Shown here: positions 16,847-26,221 of the stretch, in pieces
Position numbering within the stretch: the first letter of the stretch is position 1
Layout of the letters: every line of letters starts with the position of its first letter
NCBI GenBank assembly: GCA_934591845.1
Contig: CAKTPO010000004.1
Span: 50,527-114,526 of the forward strand
Source: an uncultured Oscillospiraceae bacterium
GTDB taxonomy: Bacteria > Bacillota > Clostridia > Oscillospirales > Oscillospiraceae
Direction: 5' to 3'
DNA: 64,000 bases
The notes under the pieces: generated by a model
What the model was told of the DNA's origin: nothing
Seen by the model: only the letters and a program-made list of their open reading frames with translations
Databases searched by the model: none
Made by a program: the position numbers and the translations under genes

Positions 16847-18520
16847 TCAATCCATAAACGCCTGGGTATCGTGGGAAATGGAGCGTTCGATCTCCCGGGC
16901 CTGTTCCTCATTTTCCGCAGTGACGGAGATATAAACCTTTAGCTTCGGCTCTGTGCCGGAGGGCCGGACCACCAGGGAGCAGTTGTCCTCAAGAAGGAAT
17001 TTCAGCACATCGGACTTGGGCAGTCCGTCCAGTCCTTGGCTGTAGTCCAACAAGGCATTGACCTTTTTCCCGCCGAAAGCCGGGGCATTCCCACGGAAAG
17101 AGGCCATGATCTGCTGCATTCTGGCAAACCCGGCACTGCCCTCAAATTCGTAGCTGTGGAGGGTATTGAGACAGTAGCCATAGGTTTTGTACAATTCTTC
17201 CAGCTTCTCCAAAAGACTCAGGCCCCGGGTGGCGTAGAAGCTAAACATCTCGCAAATCATATAGGCGCCGTTGACACCGTCCTTATCCCGGACATAGGTA
17301 CCGGAGAGGTAGCCGTAGCTTTCTTCAAAGCCGAACACATAACTGTCAGCCCGGCCCTGCCGTTCCAGGGCGCCGATCTGCTCTCCGATGAACTTAAAGC
17401 CCGTGAGCACATTGCGGGTTTCCAAACCGTAATGCTCCGCAATTCGCTGGGCCAGGTCCATGGTCACAATGGTTTTGACGAGAACCGGGTTTTGGGGCAT
17501 TTTCCCATGCCGGACCCGCTGGGCGCAGATATAGTCCAGCAGCAGAAGCCCCACCTGGTTTCCGGAAAGGAGCCGGTAATCACCGGCAGCATCCTTCACC
17601 GCAATGCCCACCCGGTCACAGTCCGGGTCCGTGGCAAGAAGCAGATCTGCGTTGTGTTTCCTGGCATATTCCATGCCCAGAGCCATGGCTTCCCGGATTT
17701 CCGGGTTGGGATAGGGGCAGGTGGGGAAATGGCCGTCAGGCTGGGCCTGCTCCGGTACCACGGTAATATTGGTGTAGCCCATTTCCTCCAAAGTCCTGGT
17801 CACAGGCATCAAGCCACTGCCGTTGAGGGGGGTATAGACAATGGCCACGTTCCGGTCCACCTGATCTCCAAAGAGTACCGACTCCCCCTTTACCGCCTCT
17901 ACAAAGGCGGTATAAACCTGGGGGGCAATATACTCTATGGTGCCGGAGCGCAGTGCCGCCTCAAAATCTCCCCGGGAGACATCCTCAAAAATATCCAGCT
18001 TCTCAATTTCTCCCAGGATTTCCCCGGCAGCGGCGGTGGTGATCTGGCAGCCGTCAGGGCCATAGACCTTGTAGCCGTTGTATTTGGCCGGGTTGTGGGA
18101 AGCGGTGATCATCACACCGGCGGAAGCGTGCAGATACCGGGTGGCAAAGGACACTGTCGGCACCGGCATCAGCTGGGGCCAGAGGAACACCTTGACCCCG
18201 TTGGCCCCGAAGACCTCCGCCGCCACCCGGGCAAAGAGGTCGCTTTTAATACGGCTGTCATAGCCAATGGCAACGGAGGGGGCGGCGTATTGCTTTTTCA
18301 GGAAATTGGCCAGGCCCTGGGTGGCCTTGGCCACGGTATAAACATTCATCCGGTTGGTACCGGCACCGATCACGCCCCGCAGGCCCCCGGTGCCGAAAGC
18401 CAGATTCCTATAAAAAGCATCCTCCATCCGGCTTTCGTCCATGGCCCGCAGCTCAGGAAGAAGGTCGGCATCCTCGGTGGCCTTTGACAGCCAACGTCTG
18501 TATTCCTCTTGTATGTTCAT
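16847..18520 (-). CDS. Phosphohexomutase (phosphoglucomutase/phosphomannomutase)
   Basis: 557 residues with the four alpha-phosphohexomutase signatures: GYDSRIKSD, the phosphoserine loop TASHNPAKYNGYKVYG, the metal loop DPDCDRVGI, and GFEESYGYL with the phosphate-binding RPSGTEPKLK near the end. Length fits the PgcA group. In this operon the needed activity is mannose-6-phosphate to mannose-1-phosphate (ManB role), though glucose phosphates may also be used. Start ATG 18520 follows AAGGAAAGG; a longer upstream frame overlaps manA and is rejected. Confidence 0.92.
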   Translation of the reverse strand: MNIQEEYRRWLSKATEDADLLPELRAMDESRMEDAFYRNLAFGTGGLRGVIGAGTNRMNVYTVAKATQGLANFLKKQYAAPSVAIGYDSRIKSDLFARVAAEVFGANGVKVFLWPQLMPVPTVSFATRYLHASAGVMITASHNPAKYNGYKVYGPDGCQITTAAAGEILGEIEKLDIFEDVSRGDFEAALRSGTIEYIAPQVYTAFVEAVKGESVLFGDQVDRNVAIVYTPLNGSGLMPVTRTLEEMGYTNITVVPEQAQPDGHFPTCPYPNPEIREAMALGMEYARKHNADLLLATDPDCDRVGIAVKDAAGDYRLLSGNQVGLLLLDYICAQRVRHGKMPQNPVLVKTIVTMDLAQRIAEHYGLETRNVLTGFKFIGEQIGALERQGRADSYVFGFEESYGYLSGTYVRDKDGVNGAYMICEMFSFYATRGLSLLEKLEELYKTYGYCLNTLHSYEFEGSAGFARMQQIMASFRGNAPAFGGKKVNALLDYSQGLDGLPKSDVLKFLLEDNCSLVVRPSGTEPKLKVYISVTAENEEQAREIERSISHDTQAFMD

Positions 18521-18537
18521 AAGTGATTTCCTTTCCT

Positions 18538-19518
18538 TTATCCCCGAATGTCCAGGAACTGGGCCTGACCGTGGAGGGTCAGGCACTGGGAGGAGGCCGG
18601 TACGAATACGCAGTCTCCCTTGTAAAAGAGCAGGGTCTCCTGCCCAAAGCGAATGCTGCCGCAGCCTGCCACACACAGCAGCACCCGGAATGCCAGGGCA
18701 TCAGCCTGATAGGTGACCTGCTGGCGGCGTTCCGTGTTCAGAAGCATGCGGTATACCTCAAAATATTTGCAGCGGCTCAGCAGCTCTGAGGCCACCCCAG
18801 GGCGATAGCGCAGAACCCGCATAGGCTGTCTGGGGGCGGCACTGCTGTGCAGGTCCGCAACCGCCAACGCCTTTTCCAGGTGCAGGGGGCGTTTGTTCCC
18901 CTGCTTGTCCACCCGGTCGTAATCATAAAGCCTGTAGGTCAGATTGGAGCTTTCCTGAATTTCCGCCACCAGGGCCCCGGCGCCCAGAGCGTGAATGGTA
19001 CCCGGTTCCAGGAAAAATACATCGTCTTTTTCCACGGGAACCTGCTGCAAAAGCTCCATCAGCGTCCCCTGCCGGACCGCTTGGAGCAGGGTCTTCCGGG
19101 TGGCATCCTGCTTGAGACCGTAAACCAGTTTGGTATGCTTTCCGGCATCCAGCACGTACCACATTTCCGTTTTTCCCAGCTGGCCCCCCTCGTGGGTCTG
19201 GGCGTACCGGTCATCCGGGTGGACCTGGACGGACAAGTCCTGCTTGGCATCAATGAACTTGACCAGAATGGGAAGCGAGTCCCGGCCTTTGTGGCGTTGG
19301 CCCAGATATTCCGGGTGTTCCCCCAGAACCTGGCTTAGCGTCTTTCCCGTCTGAGGGCCGGAGGCCACGGTACTTGGGCCGTCCGGGTGGGTGGAACACT
19401 CCCAGGTCTCGGCCAAGGGGGTCAGGGGCAGGTCCTTTTCAAAGGCATCTTTCAGCCGTCTGCCCCCCCAGAGGTAATCCTTTCCCGCCGGTTTCAGTAA
19501 AAAAGGGCTGTTTCCCAT
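18538..19518 (-). CDS. manA: Mannose-6-phosphate isomerase, class I
   Basis: 326 residues with the type I isomerase features: YLWGGRRL, the zinc-site segments QVHPDD and KTEMWYVL, and EPGTIHALG. It interconverts fructose-6-phosphate and mannose-6-phosphate and so feeds the GDP-mannose branch from glycolysis. ATG 19518 lies 2 bases after the manC stop and has only a weak ribosome site, which suggests translational coupling; a TTG two codons earlier overlaps that stop. Confidence 0.93.
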   Translation of the reverse strand: MGNSPFLLKPAGKDYLWGGRRLKDAFEKDLPLTPLAETWECSTHPDGPSTVASGPQTGKTLSQVLGEHPEYLGQRHKGRDSLPILVKFIDAKQDLSVQVHPDDRYAQTHEGGQLGKTEMWYVLDAGKHTKLVYGLKQDATRKTLLQAVRQGTLMELLQQVPVEKDDVFFLEPGTIHALGAGALVAEIQESSNLTYRLYDYDRVDKQGNKRPLHLEKALAVADLHSSAAPRQPMRVLRYRPGVASELLSRCKYFEVYRMLLNTERRQQVTYQADALAFRVLLCVAGCGSIRFGQETLLFYKGDCVFVPASSQCLTLHGQAQFLDIRG

Positions 19519-19520
19519 GG

Positions 19521-20837
19521 TCAATCGTCCAATTCAAATTTCTGCTTGTCGCTGACACTGATCTCCTGGCCCAGCTGGACCTCGATCAGTTTCAGTTCCG
19601 TTTCCGCAAACACCGTATGACGGCAGCCCGCCGCCATGGTGATCACGTCTCCTGCCTGAACCTCCTGGGACATGCCGTCCACCACGGTACGGCCCCTGCC
19701 GGAGATCACGGTCCAAACCTCGTCCCGGCGGCTGTGACTGTGGTAGTTCATGCTGTGGCCGGGGTTCAGAGTCACTTTGATGGTCATGGAGCTGTCGTCC
19801 ACATCAATGACCCGGAAAGAACCCCAACTCTTATCCGCAAACATGACCCGCTGATCCAGGGTATTGACATAGGGCTTGATGTAGCTGGACTGTTCCTTGT
19901 CGGAGACCAGAATGCCATTGGGGCTGGCGGAAACCACCACGTCTTTCAATCCCATACAGAGGATGGGCACGTCCAATTCGTTGATCACGTGGACATTATG
20001 GCAGTTTTCGTTAAACAAAGCTTCGCCTACGGCACTGCTGTCCATGGCCTCGGTCAGGGTATTCCAGGTACCCAGATCCTTCCAGGTGCCGGAAAAGCGC
20101 ATGACCTCGATTTTCGGCTCATGCTCTACCACCGCATAGTCAAAGCTGATTTTTTTCAGGGTATCGTATTTCCGGAACAGGTCTTCATAGTCTACAAAAT
20201 CCAGCAGTTCATGGGCCCGGTTCAGCACATAGCCCAGCCGGAATGCAAACACGCCGCCGTTCCACAAGGCCCCCTGGGAAATATAGGAGCGGGCCACATC
20301 CTGGGTGGGCTTTTCCTTAAACATGGAAACCTTGCTGACGGCCTCTTTCCCCTGGGGGATGATATAGCCGTATTTTTCGCTGGGATAGGTGGGTTCAATG
20401 CCCATAAGTACCAGGTTGGCCTCGCTAACCGCCGCCCGGTCATTCAGGGCTTTCAGTGCTTCAAAATAGTCGTTATCCACATAGGGGTCCACCGGGCAGA
20501 CCACCACCGGAGCATCCTCGGAAATCCCCCGGACATCCCGGAGATAGGCGGCGGACAGGGCAATGGCCGGAAAGGTATCCCGGCGGCAGGGTTCTACGCT
20601 GATACCCACGTCCTCCCCCAACTGGTTGTGAATGGCGGAAACCTGGGATTTGGCAGTGGCAATGGTCACGGAAGCTGCCGGGTCCACCTCCCGGATTTGC
20701 CGGTAGACCCGCTGGACCATGGATTCCAGTTCCCCATCGGCCCGGTGGAAAATCTTGATAAACTGCTTGGAACGGACATCGTTGGAAAGGGGCCACAGCC
20801 GCTGGCCGGAGCCGCCGGATAGCAAAACAAGGTTCAT
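19521..20837 (-). CDS. manC: Mannose-1-phosphate guanylyltransferase with C-terminal cupin
   Basis: 438 residues: nucleotidyltransferase start LLSGGSGQRLWPLSND, CPVDPYVDN, EKYGYIIP, FKEKP, and a C-terminal cupin with MNYHSHSRRDEVWTVISG, the layout of ManC/AlgA-type enzymes. It makes GDP-mannose from mannose-1-phosphate and GTP. Start ATG 20837 follows AAAGGAG at good spacing; the ATG three codons upstream does not. The cupin may supply isomerase activity, overlapping manA next door. Confidence 0.94.
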   Translation of the reverse strand: MNLVLLSGGSGQRLWPLSNDVRSKQFIKIFHRADGELESMVQRVYRQIREVDPAASVTIATAKSQVSAIHNQLGEDVGISVEPCRRDTFPAIALSAAYLRDVRGISEDAPVVVCPVDPYVDNDYFEALKALNDRAAVSEANLVLMGIEPTYPSEKYGYIIPQGKEAVSKVSMFKEKPTQDVARSYISQGALWNGGVFAFRLGYVLNRAHELLDFVDYEDLFRKYDTLKKISFDYAVVEHEPKIEVMRFSGTWKDLGTWNTLTEAMDSSAVGEALFNENCHNVHVINELDVPILCMGLKDVVVSASPNGILVSDKEQSSYIKPYVNTLDQRVMFADKSWGSFRVIDVDDSSMTIKVTLNPGHSMNYHSHSRRDEVWTVISGRGRTVVDGMSQEVQAGDVITMAAGCRHTVFAETELKLIEVQLGQEISVSDKQKFELDD

Positions 20838-20895
20838 TCGAAACACTCCTTTGTATTGGAAAAAGGCCGGGCAATGGAAAGCTCGGCCTGTTTAT

Positions 20896-21840
20896 TTATC
20901 GCTCCGCCCGCATGGGGTTGTGGAGGAAATCTTCATAGGAACGGCGCAAACCGTCTTCCAGTTCGGTCTTGTAGGTCCAGCCCAGAGCCGCGGCCTTGGA
21001 CACGTCCAGAAGCTTTCTGGGGGTGCCGTTGGGCTTGGAGGGGTCCCAGAGGATCTGGCCCTCATAGCCTACCACCTTGGCAACCAATTCTGTCAGTTCC
21101 TTGATGGTCAGCTCTTTTCCGGTACCGGCATTGACGGTCTCATTGCCGGAATAATGGTTCATCAGGAACACACAGAGGTTTGCCAGATCGTCCACGTACA
21201 AAAACTCCCGCAGGGGGCTGCCGTCACCCCAGCAGGTGACCGTGGGCAGGCCCGCTTCCTTGGCCTCATGGAACCGGCGGATCAGGGCGGGAACCACATG
21301 GCTGTGGGTGGGATGGTAATTGTCATTGGGTCCGTAGAGGTTGGTGGGCATAACGGAAATGTAATCCGTGCCGTACTGGCGGTTTAGGAATTCGCAGTAT
21401 TTAAGCCCGGAAATTTTTGCCAGGGCATAGGCCTCATTGGTTTTTTCCAGCTCAGAAGTCAGCAGACAGTCCTCTTTCATGGGCTGAGGGGCCATCCGGG
21501 GGTAGATGCAGGAGGAGCCTAAGAATTCCAGCTTCTTGCAGCCGTTGCGCCAGGCCGCGTGGATGACGTTCATTTCCAAAACCATGTTGTCGTACATAAA
21601 GTCTGCCAGGGCATTCTGGTTGGCAACGATGCCCCCGACCTTAGCCGCAGCCAGAAACACATATTGAGGTTTCTCCTGGGCAAAAAAGGCTTCCACCTGG
21701 TCCTGACGGGTCAAATCCAGTTCTTTGTGGGTCCGGGTGACCAGGTTGGTATAGCCCTGGCGGGTCAGCTCCCGGACAATGGCGGAACCCACCATGCCCC
21801 GGTGACCGGCAACATAGATTTTTGCATTCTTTTCCATCAT
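20896..21840 (-). CDS. fcl: GDP-L-fucose synthase
   Basis: 314 residues of the extended short-chain dehydrogenase type: NAD(P) loop [20 protein letters not shown], catalytic YALAK, and [14 protein letters not shown]. It epimerises and reduces GDP-4-keto-6-deoxymannose to GDP-L-fucose. Its start overlaps the gmd stop (ATGA), so the two consecutive enzymes are made together. Confidence 0.96.
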   Translation of the reverse strand: MMEKNAKIYVAGHRGMVGSAIVRELTRQGYTNLVTRTHKELDLTRQDQVEAFFAQEKPQYVFLAAAKVGGIVANQNALADFMYDNMVLEMNVIHAAWRNGCKKLEFLGSSCIYPRMAPQPMKEDCLLTSELEKTNEAYALAKISGLKYCEFLNRQYGTDYISVMPTNLYGPNDNYHPTHSHVVPALIRRFHEAKEAGLPTVTCWGDGSPLREFLYVDDLANLCVFLMNHYSGNETVNAGTGKELTIKELTELVAKVVGYEGQILWDPSKPNGTPRKLLDVSKAAALGWTYKTELEDGLRRSYEDFLHNPMRAER

Positions 21841-22883
21841 TTTGCCGCCTCCAACATGGCTTTTTCTCTCTTGGCAAGGGCACGGTCATGCTCTGCCATG
21901 ATTTTGACCAACTCCGAATAGCTGGTCTTCTGGGGATCCCAGCCCAGAACGGTCTTGGCTTTCGTGGGGTCGCCCCAGAGGTTGTCCACGTCCGTAGGAC
22001 GGAACCAGGCTTTGTTCACGGATACAAGCAATTTTCCCGTGGCCGCATCATAGCCCTTTTCGTCAACGCCGGTGCCTTCCCAGCGGATGGTCATACCGTT
22101 GGCCGCAAAGGCCTTTTCCGTGAAATCCCGGACGGTATGCTGCTCGCCGGTGGCAATCACAAAGTCGTCAGGCTTTTCCTGCTGCAAAATCAGCCACATG
22201 CACTCCACATAGTCCTTGGCGTATCCCCAGTCCCGCAGGGAATCCATGTTGCCCAGCTCCAGATGGTCCTGAATGCCCTCGGCAATACGGCCGGCGGCCA
22301 GAGTGATCTTCCGGGTGACAAAATTCTCGCCCCGGCGCTCGGATTCGTGGTTAAACAGGATGCCGTTGACGGCAAACATGCCGTAGGCCTCCCGGTACTC
22401 TTTGATCATCCAGAAACCGTACTGCTTGGCAACGGCGTAGGGGGAATAGGGATGGAAAGGCGTGGTCTCCCGCTGGGGGACCTCCTCTACCTTGCCGAAA
22501 AGTTCCGAGGTAGAGGCCTGATAGATGCGGCTTTTCTTGGTCAGGCCGCAGATGCGCACCGCTTCCAAAATCCGCAGAACGCCCAAGGCATCTACATCTC
22601 CTGAATACTCCGGCACGTCAAAGGACACCTGCACATGGCTCTGGGCCGCCAGATTGTAGATTTCATCAGGCTGCACCAGGGAAAGGATTCGAATGAGGCT
22701 GGTAGAGTCCGTCAAGTCCCCATCATGGAGGGTGATTTTTCCCAGAATATGGTCAATGCGGCCGGTATTGGAAATGGAAGCCCGGCGGACGATGCCGTGA
22801 ACCTCATAGCCTTTTTCCAGCAGGAACTCCGCAAGGTAGGAGCCATCCTGGCCGGTGATACCGGTGATCAGTGCTTTTTTCAT
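21837..22883 (-). CDS. gmd: GDP-mannose 4,6-dehydratase
   Basis: 348 residues with [23 protein letters not shown] at the start, [10 protein letters not shown], and the catalytic YAVAKQYG. It removes water from GDP-mannose to give the 4-keto-6-deoxy sugar, the first committed step to GDP-fucose. As first gene of the operon it has a promoter at 22917-22945 and an AAGAGG ribosome site. Confidence 0.97.
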   Translation of the reverse strand: MKKALITGITGQDGSYLAEFLLEKGYEVHGIVRRASISNTGRIDHILGKITLHDGDLTDSTSLIRILSLVQPDEIYNLAAQSHVQVSFDVPEYSGDVDALGVLRILEAVRICGLTKKSRIYQASTSELFGKVEEVPQRETTPFHPYSPYAVAKQYGFWMIKEYREAYGMFAVNGILFNHESERRGENFVTRKITLAAGRIAEGIQDHLELGNMDSLRDWGYAKDYVECMWLILQQEKPDDFVIATGEQHTVRDFTEKAFAANGMTIRWEGTGVDEKGYDAATGKLLVSVNKAWFRPTDVDNLWGDPTKAKTVLGWDPQKTSYSELVKIMAEHDRALAKREKAMLEAAK

Positions 22884-22916
22884 ATCAGAAACCTCTTTCG
22901 GTGTTTTTTTGCAGAT

Positions 22917-22945
22917 ATTATATCACAACTTCCCCCATTTGTCGC
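22917..22945 (-). promoter_or_regulatory. Promoter of the GDP-fucose operon
   Basis: On the minus strand GCGACA (22940-22945), 17-bp spacer, and TATAAT (22917-22922) preceded by TG (extended -10). Confidence 0.7.
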
Positions 22946-23025
22946 CCCCTAAAATTTGTGATTTTCAAGAAGATGTCCATTGGAAGGGAAAGCCCCCGAA
23001 TGCGGGGCAATGGAGAGGCAACAGC

Positions 23026-23052
23026 AAAGGACCGGCCCAGGGCCGGTCCTTT
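23026..23052 (-). terminator. Hairpin after the cpsD-like gene
   Basis: A 12-bp perfect stem with a 3-base loop, about 70 bases past the kinase stop. The minus-strand T tail is short (TTT), so termination may be partial. Confidence 0.55.
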
Positions 23053-23122
23053 GTTGCTATTGAACAGACCTAACCCAAATGTCCCCTTGGCCATGGGCCG
23101 GGCTTTGTATCAGGTAGCGGTT

Positions 23123-23863
23123 TTACGCCTGGTTCTTGTATTTCTGATTGCAGCGATGCCGGTGGTCTTCCTCACAGCCGTTGAGCACGAAGCCCAGGAC
23201 TTTGGCTTTGGCGTAACGCAGCTGCTCCATGCAGTCGTCCAGAGCAAACCTGGGGCAATGGTTTTCTCGAACCACCACCAGCAGTCCCTCGGTAAATTTG
23301 CTGGCCTCCACCGCATCGGTCACAGGGCCCACGGGGGGCAGGTCCAAAAGCACATAGTCATAGGAGGCGGAGACCGTTTCCAGCAGGCTCTGGAACCGGG
23401 CGGAACTCAGCAGCTCCGGAGAACGGTCCGAAACACTGCCCCCGGGAAGCAAATCAAAATGGATGCCGTCTTTCCTGGCTTTGTAGGTGACCACGGAAGC
23501 AGCGGTGTCTACTCCATCCTGCAATACATCGCTCAGGCCCGGGGTTTGCTTTGCGCCCAGGCTGTTGTGGATGTCCGGACAGCGCATATCGCAGTCCACC
23601 AGCAGCACGGACTTGCCAAGCTCTAAGAGCGTATAGGCCAAATTGATGGCAACGGTGCTTTTGCCCTCAGCGGTCTGGGCACTGGTAACGCCCAGAATGT
23701 GGCCACCTTGTCCCTGTTTTTCAGGCAGACCAAGGAGCACATTGGAGCGCAGCCGTTTGAATGCCTCTCGTTGGGAATCGCTCATATTCTCGCAGATTTT
23801 GGCGGTTTTTTCCAGGGTGTTCTTTTCGCCGTTCATCTGATCACGCACACTTTCCTTAGGCAT
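23123..23863 (-). CDS. cpsD: CpsD/CapB-like tyrosine autokinase (BY-kinase)
   Basis: 246 residues with Walker A-like SAQTAEGKST, Walker A' LLVDCDMRCP and Walker B LLDLPPVG. BY-kinases act with a Wzz-type membrane partner to control chain length and export of capsule or exopolysaccharide. The start of the P loop lacks the usual Gly, and the C-terminal tail (RHRCNQKYKNQA) has a single Tyr rather than a tyrosine cluster, so autophosphorylation could be reduced. Start ATG 23863 has AAGGAGGAG and lies inside the last codons of the wzz-like gene. Confidence 0.9.
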   Translation of the reverse strand: MPKESVRDQMNGEKNTLEKTAKICENMSDSQREAFKRLRSNVLLGLPEKQGQGGHILGVTSAQTAEGKSTVAINLAYTLLELGKSVLLVDCDMRCPDIHNSLGAKQTPGLSDVLQDGVDTAASVVTYKARKDGIHFDLLPGGSVSDRSPELLSSARFQSLLETVSASYDYVLLDLPPVGPVTDAVEASKFTEGLLVVVRENHCPRFALDDCMEQLRYAKAKVLGFVLNGCEEDHRHRCNQKYKNQA

Positions 23864-24662
23864 TTCCCGTCTCCTCCTTCTTTCCGTTCTTCCGGTCACT
23901 GCGGCAGGAAAAACAGCACTTTTTCCCCTCCGGCTCCCGCATATCCGGGATCATGGCCAGAACCATGACATCCGGGTAGATTTCCCGCAGTTCTTCCGCA
24001 GACCGAATCACGGCCTCAGAGGGGTCTTTCAGCAGGAACAGCACGACCACCACCGCAATGCTGAGGAATGCACCGGCCAGAACACCAATGGCGGTATTCT
24101 TTGTCAGATTGGAGCCGGTACGTTGGGCGGGCATGACGGCATAGTCCACAACACGGGCAGAGCTGCCGTCGACGATTTCTGCGATCCGGTCCGGCAAAAT
24201 TCGGGCGATGGTATTGGCGATGAGTTCCGCCTCCGCAGGATCCGAGCTGGTCACCGTGACCTCAAAAACGCCGGTGGAACTGACTTCCTTGGCCTCGAAC
24301 ATTTCTTTCTTCAAGAGTTCTTCCGGCGTGTAGCTCAAATCAGCTTCCTTGATAATTTCTTCTACGGTCGTTCTGGAATTCAGAATGTAGATATACACAG
24401 GGATCAAAGACTTTGATGTAGATAATTCTCCCCCGGAAACAGAGATGTTGGTAGCACCCAAATTGGCAGAACTCAGTTCAAAGGAGCTGTTGTTGACATA
24501 CAAAGAAGCGGTTGCCTTGTACTCGGGAGATGCCGTAACCGCAGTAAACGCAAAGACCGCAGTACCTGTTATAGCCGCCACCAGCGCAATGATCAGGATG
24601 TTCTTCCAAACCGCCCTTGCCAGCTCCAGGAGGTCAATGGTATCTTCTTCCATTTGCTTCAT
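23856..24662 (-). CDS. Wzz/CapA-like polysaccharide co-polymerase
   Basis: 268 residues: a short cytoplasmic head, transmembrane helix 1 (about 20-42), an external domain of about 145 residues with repeated coiled-coil-like helices, helix 2 (about 190-212), and a basic Cys-containing tail. This is the chain-length determinant topology of the Gram-positive type, where the kinase is a separate protein; that kinase gene overlaps the 3' end by 8 bases. It follows the SGNH gene by 22 bases in one operon. Confidence 0.9.
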   Translation of the reverse strand: MKQMEEDTIDLLELARAVWKNILIIALVAAITGTAVFAFTAVTASPEYKATASLYVNNSSFELSSANLGATNISVSGGELSTSKSLIPVYIYILNSRTTVEEIIKEADLSYTPEELLKKEMFEAKEVSSTGVFEVTVTSSDPAEAELIANTIARILPDRIAEIVDGSSARVVDYAVMPAQRTGSNLTKNTAIGVLAGAFLSIAVVVVLFLLKDPSEAVIRSAEELREIYPDVMVLAMIPDMREPEGKKCCFSCRSDRKNGKKEETGNA

Positions 24663-24684
24663 TTAGATTTTTCTTCCCTTTCTA

Positions 24685-26007
24685 TCATGATTTGGCATTC
24701 AGAATGTTCTCAAAGTACTCAGGTTCGGTCTTCAAGATTTCCAGAGTGGTCTTGTCCAGGCCCAGCTCCTGGCGCACTTCGTCAAAATAGCCCAGAGACT
24801 CCATCCGGCGATATACCAGTTTGCCGATGAGGTTGTATGCGCTTCCGTTCAAATCCGCATCGGTGCCGTTGCTGCGGAAACTGGTGGGCACCGTGCCTTC
24901 CCCAACCAGAGCCATTTCTTCCTGGAAAGCGGCAAGGCCCGCTTCGGTCATATTGTATGCCATTTGAGCAACTGTCAATCCAATGGCCGACATACCGTCG
25001 CTCATCAGGTATTTCCGGACGTTGATATACCGGTCGCCAAATTCCTGCATCATGGCCAGGTCAATGGCATCCATGGTGGAAGCCGTTGCTCCATCCCAAC
25101 TGCCGTTTACCGTGCAGGGCCCCAGAACCAGATAACGGTCCGGGTTTTGTGCCTGACGGGACAGCAGCTGCTTTACAGAGGCCACCAGGCTTTCGGGGCT
25201 CTCGTAGTTCTCGTAAGTACCGACCCAGACGATGTGAACATAGTCCCGGTATTCCTGGGCGGCTGCGGTGATGATCTGAGTCCCCGCTTCCACGGAAACC
25301 GGGTCACCGGCTTCCGCACGGGTAAAGCGGTAGGTGTTGCCGCCCGCCCCCGGTACCAGGGTAAGGGTGCCCTGCACCCCACCGATGGACACGGGATTCA
25401 CACCGATGCTGCCAGCGGTCAGGGGTGTAACGGCATTGCCGTTGGACGAGCGAAGTGCAATGGCCACGGGTTCCATGCCGCCGGGGATCTCCAGGGTTTT
25501 ATCCAGCACATAGGGAAGTACCCCGCTGCGGCCCAGCACCGTGGCGCAGTCCTCCCGGCCGGAGCCCATATTGACCACGGGAATGGATACAGTATACTTT
25601 GACCAATCCACCCAGGAATAGTCCCGGGCGTTATCCAAAGTGGAATAGAGCTCATAAATCTCGCACAGATAAGTATCAATGTAGTTTTGCAGGGTGTGCG
25701 GATAGGATACACTGCCAGCGGAACCGGCGGTCAGGCTGTCGCCCCAGCAGACGATTCCGGGGAGATAGGACTGCACGGTTTGCATATCCTTGTCATATGC
25801 CTGCTGAACAAACTCCAGATTTTCCTGCCGCTCGGCACTGAGGGCCTGCCGCTGGCTGGAACTCTGGGCTTTCAGCTGTGCGTCTTCCGCTTTGACCTGC
25901 TTTTTTACAGCAGACATGGCCACCAGCAAGCCGATCACCACAAGGACCAGCAGCAAAAAGATGGTGGCATTACAGATGCGTGTCTTTTTTCTTTCGTTTT
26001 CCCACAT
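24685..26007 (-). CDS. Membrane-anchored SGNH/GDSL-type hydrolase
   Basis: 440 residues: signal anchor (about 12-33), a Gln/Ala-rich coiled segment to about 80, then IVCWGDSLTAGSAG, the GDSL block I with the catalytic Ser. The later blocks are harder to place (VVNMGSGRED may hold the oxyanion Gly; a classic DxxH end is not obvious). SGNH proteins often esterify or de-esterify glycans, and as first gene ahead of wzz and cpsD it may modify the same surface polymer. ATG 26007 follows GTGGAG. Confidence 0.8.
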   Translation of the reverse strand: MWENERKKTRICNATIFLLLVLVVIGLLVAMSAVKKQVKAEDAQLKAQSSSQRQALSAERQENLEFVQQAYDKDMQTVQSYLPGIVCWGDSLTAGSAGSVSYPHTLQNYIDTYLCEIYELYSTLDNARDYSWVDWSKYTVSIPVVNMGSGREDCATVLGRSGVLPYVLDKTLEIPGGMEPVAIALRSSNGNAVTPLTAGSIGVNPVSIGGVQGTLTLVPGAGGNTYRFTRAEAGDPVSVEAGTQIITAAAQEYRDYVHIVWVGTYENYESPESLVASVKQLLSRQAQNPDRYLVLGPCTVNGSWDGATASTMDAIDLAMMQEFGDRYINVRKYLMSDGMSAIGLTVAQMAYNMTEAGLAAFQEEMALVGEGTVPTSFRSNGTDADLNGSAYNLIGKLVYRRMESLGYFDEVRQELGLDKTTLEILKTEPEYFENILNAKS

Positions 26008-26074
26008 AATTACGTTCTCCACAGTTATTTGTTTGCCTCTTACAGGAGGCCGCACTTATCATTGTACCGAAAGT

Positions 26075-26102
26075 ATTATAACATAAGAATTTCAAAAATC
26101 AA
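26075..26102 (-). promoter_or_regulatory. Promoter of the SGNH-wzz-cpsD operon
   Basis: On the minus strand TTGATT (26097-26102), 16-bp spacer, TATAAT (26075-26080). Confidence 0.75.
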
Positions 26103-26177
26103 CCACTTTGGCCTTTCTTTTGCGGATGTAATGGGACGGTGCCCTGTTTTCCCATGGAACGGCACAAGGGCCCCATT

Positions 26178-26213
26178 AAAGAAGACGAAAGGCAGAGCCC
26201 CGGGGGCTCTGCC
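26178..26213 (-). terminator. Terminator of the hybrid histidine kinase
   Basis: An 11-bp stem of GGCAGAGCCCC type directly before the kinase stop, followed on the minus strand by a T/C-rich tail. Confidence 0.65.
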
Positions 26214-26221
26214 AGAATTCG

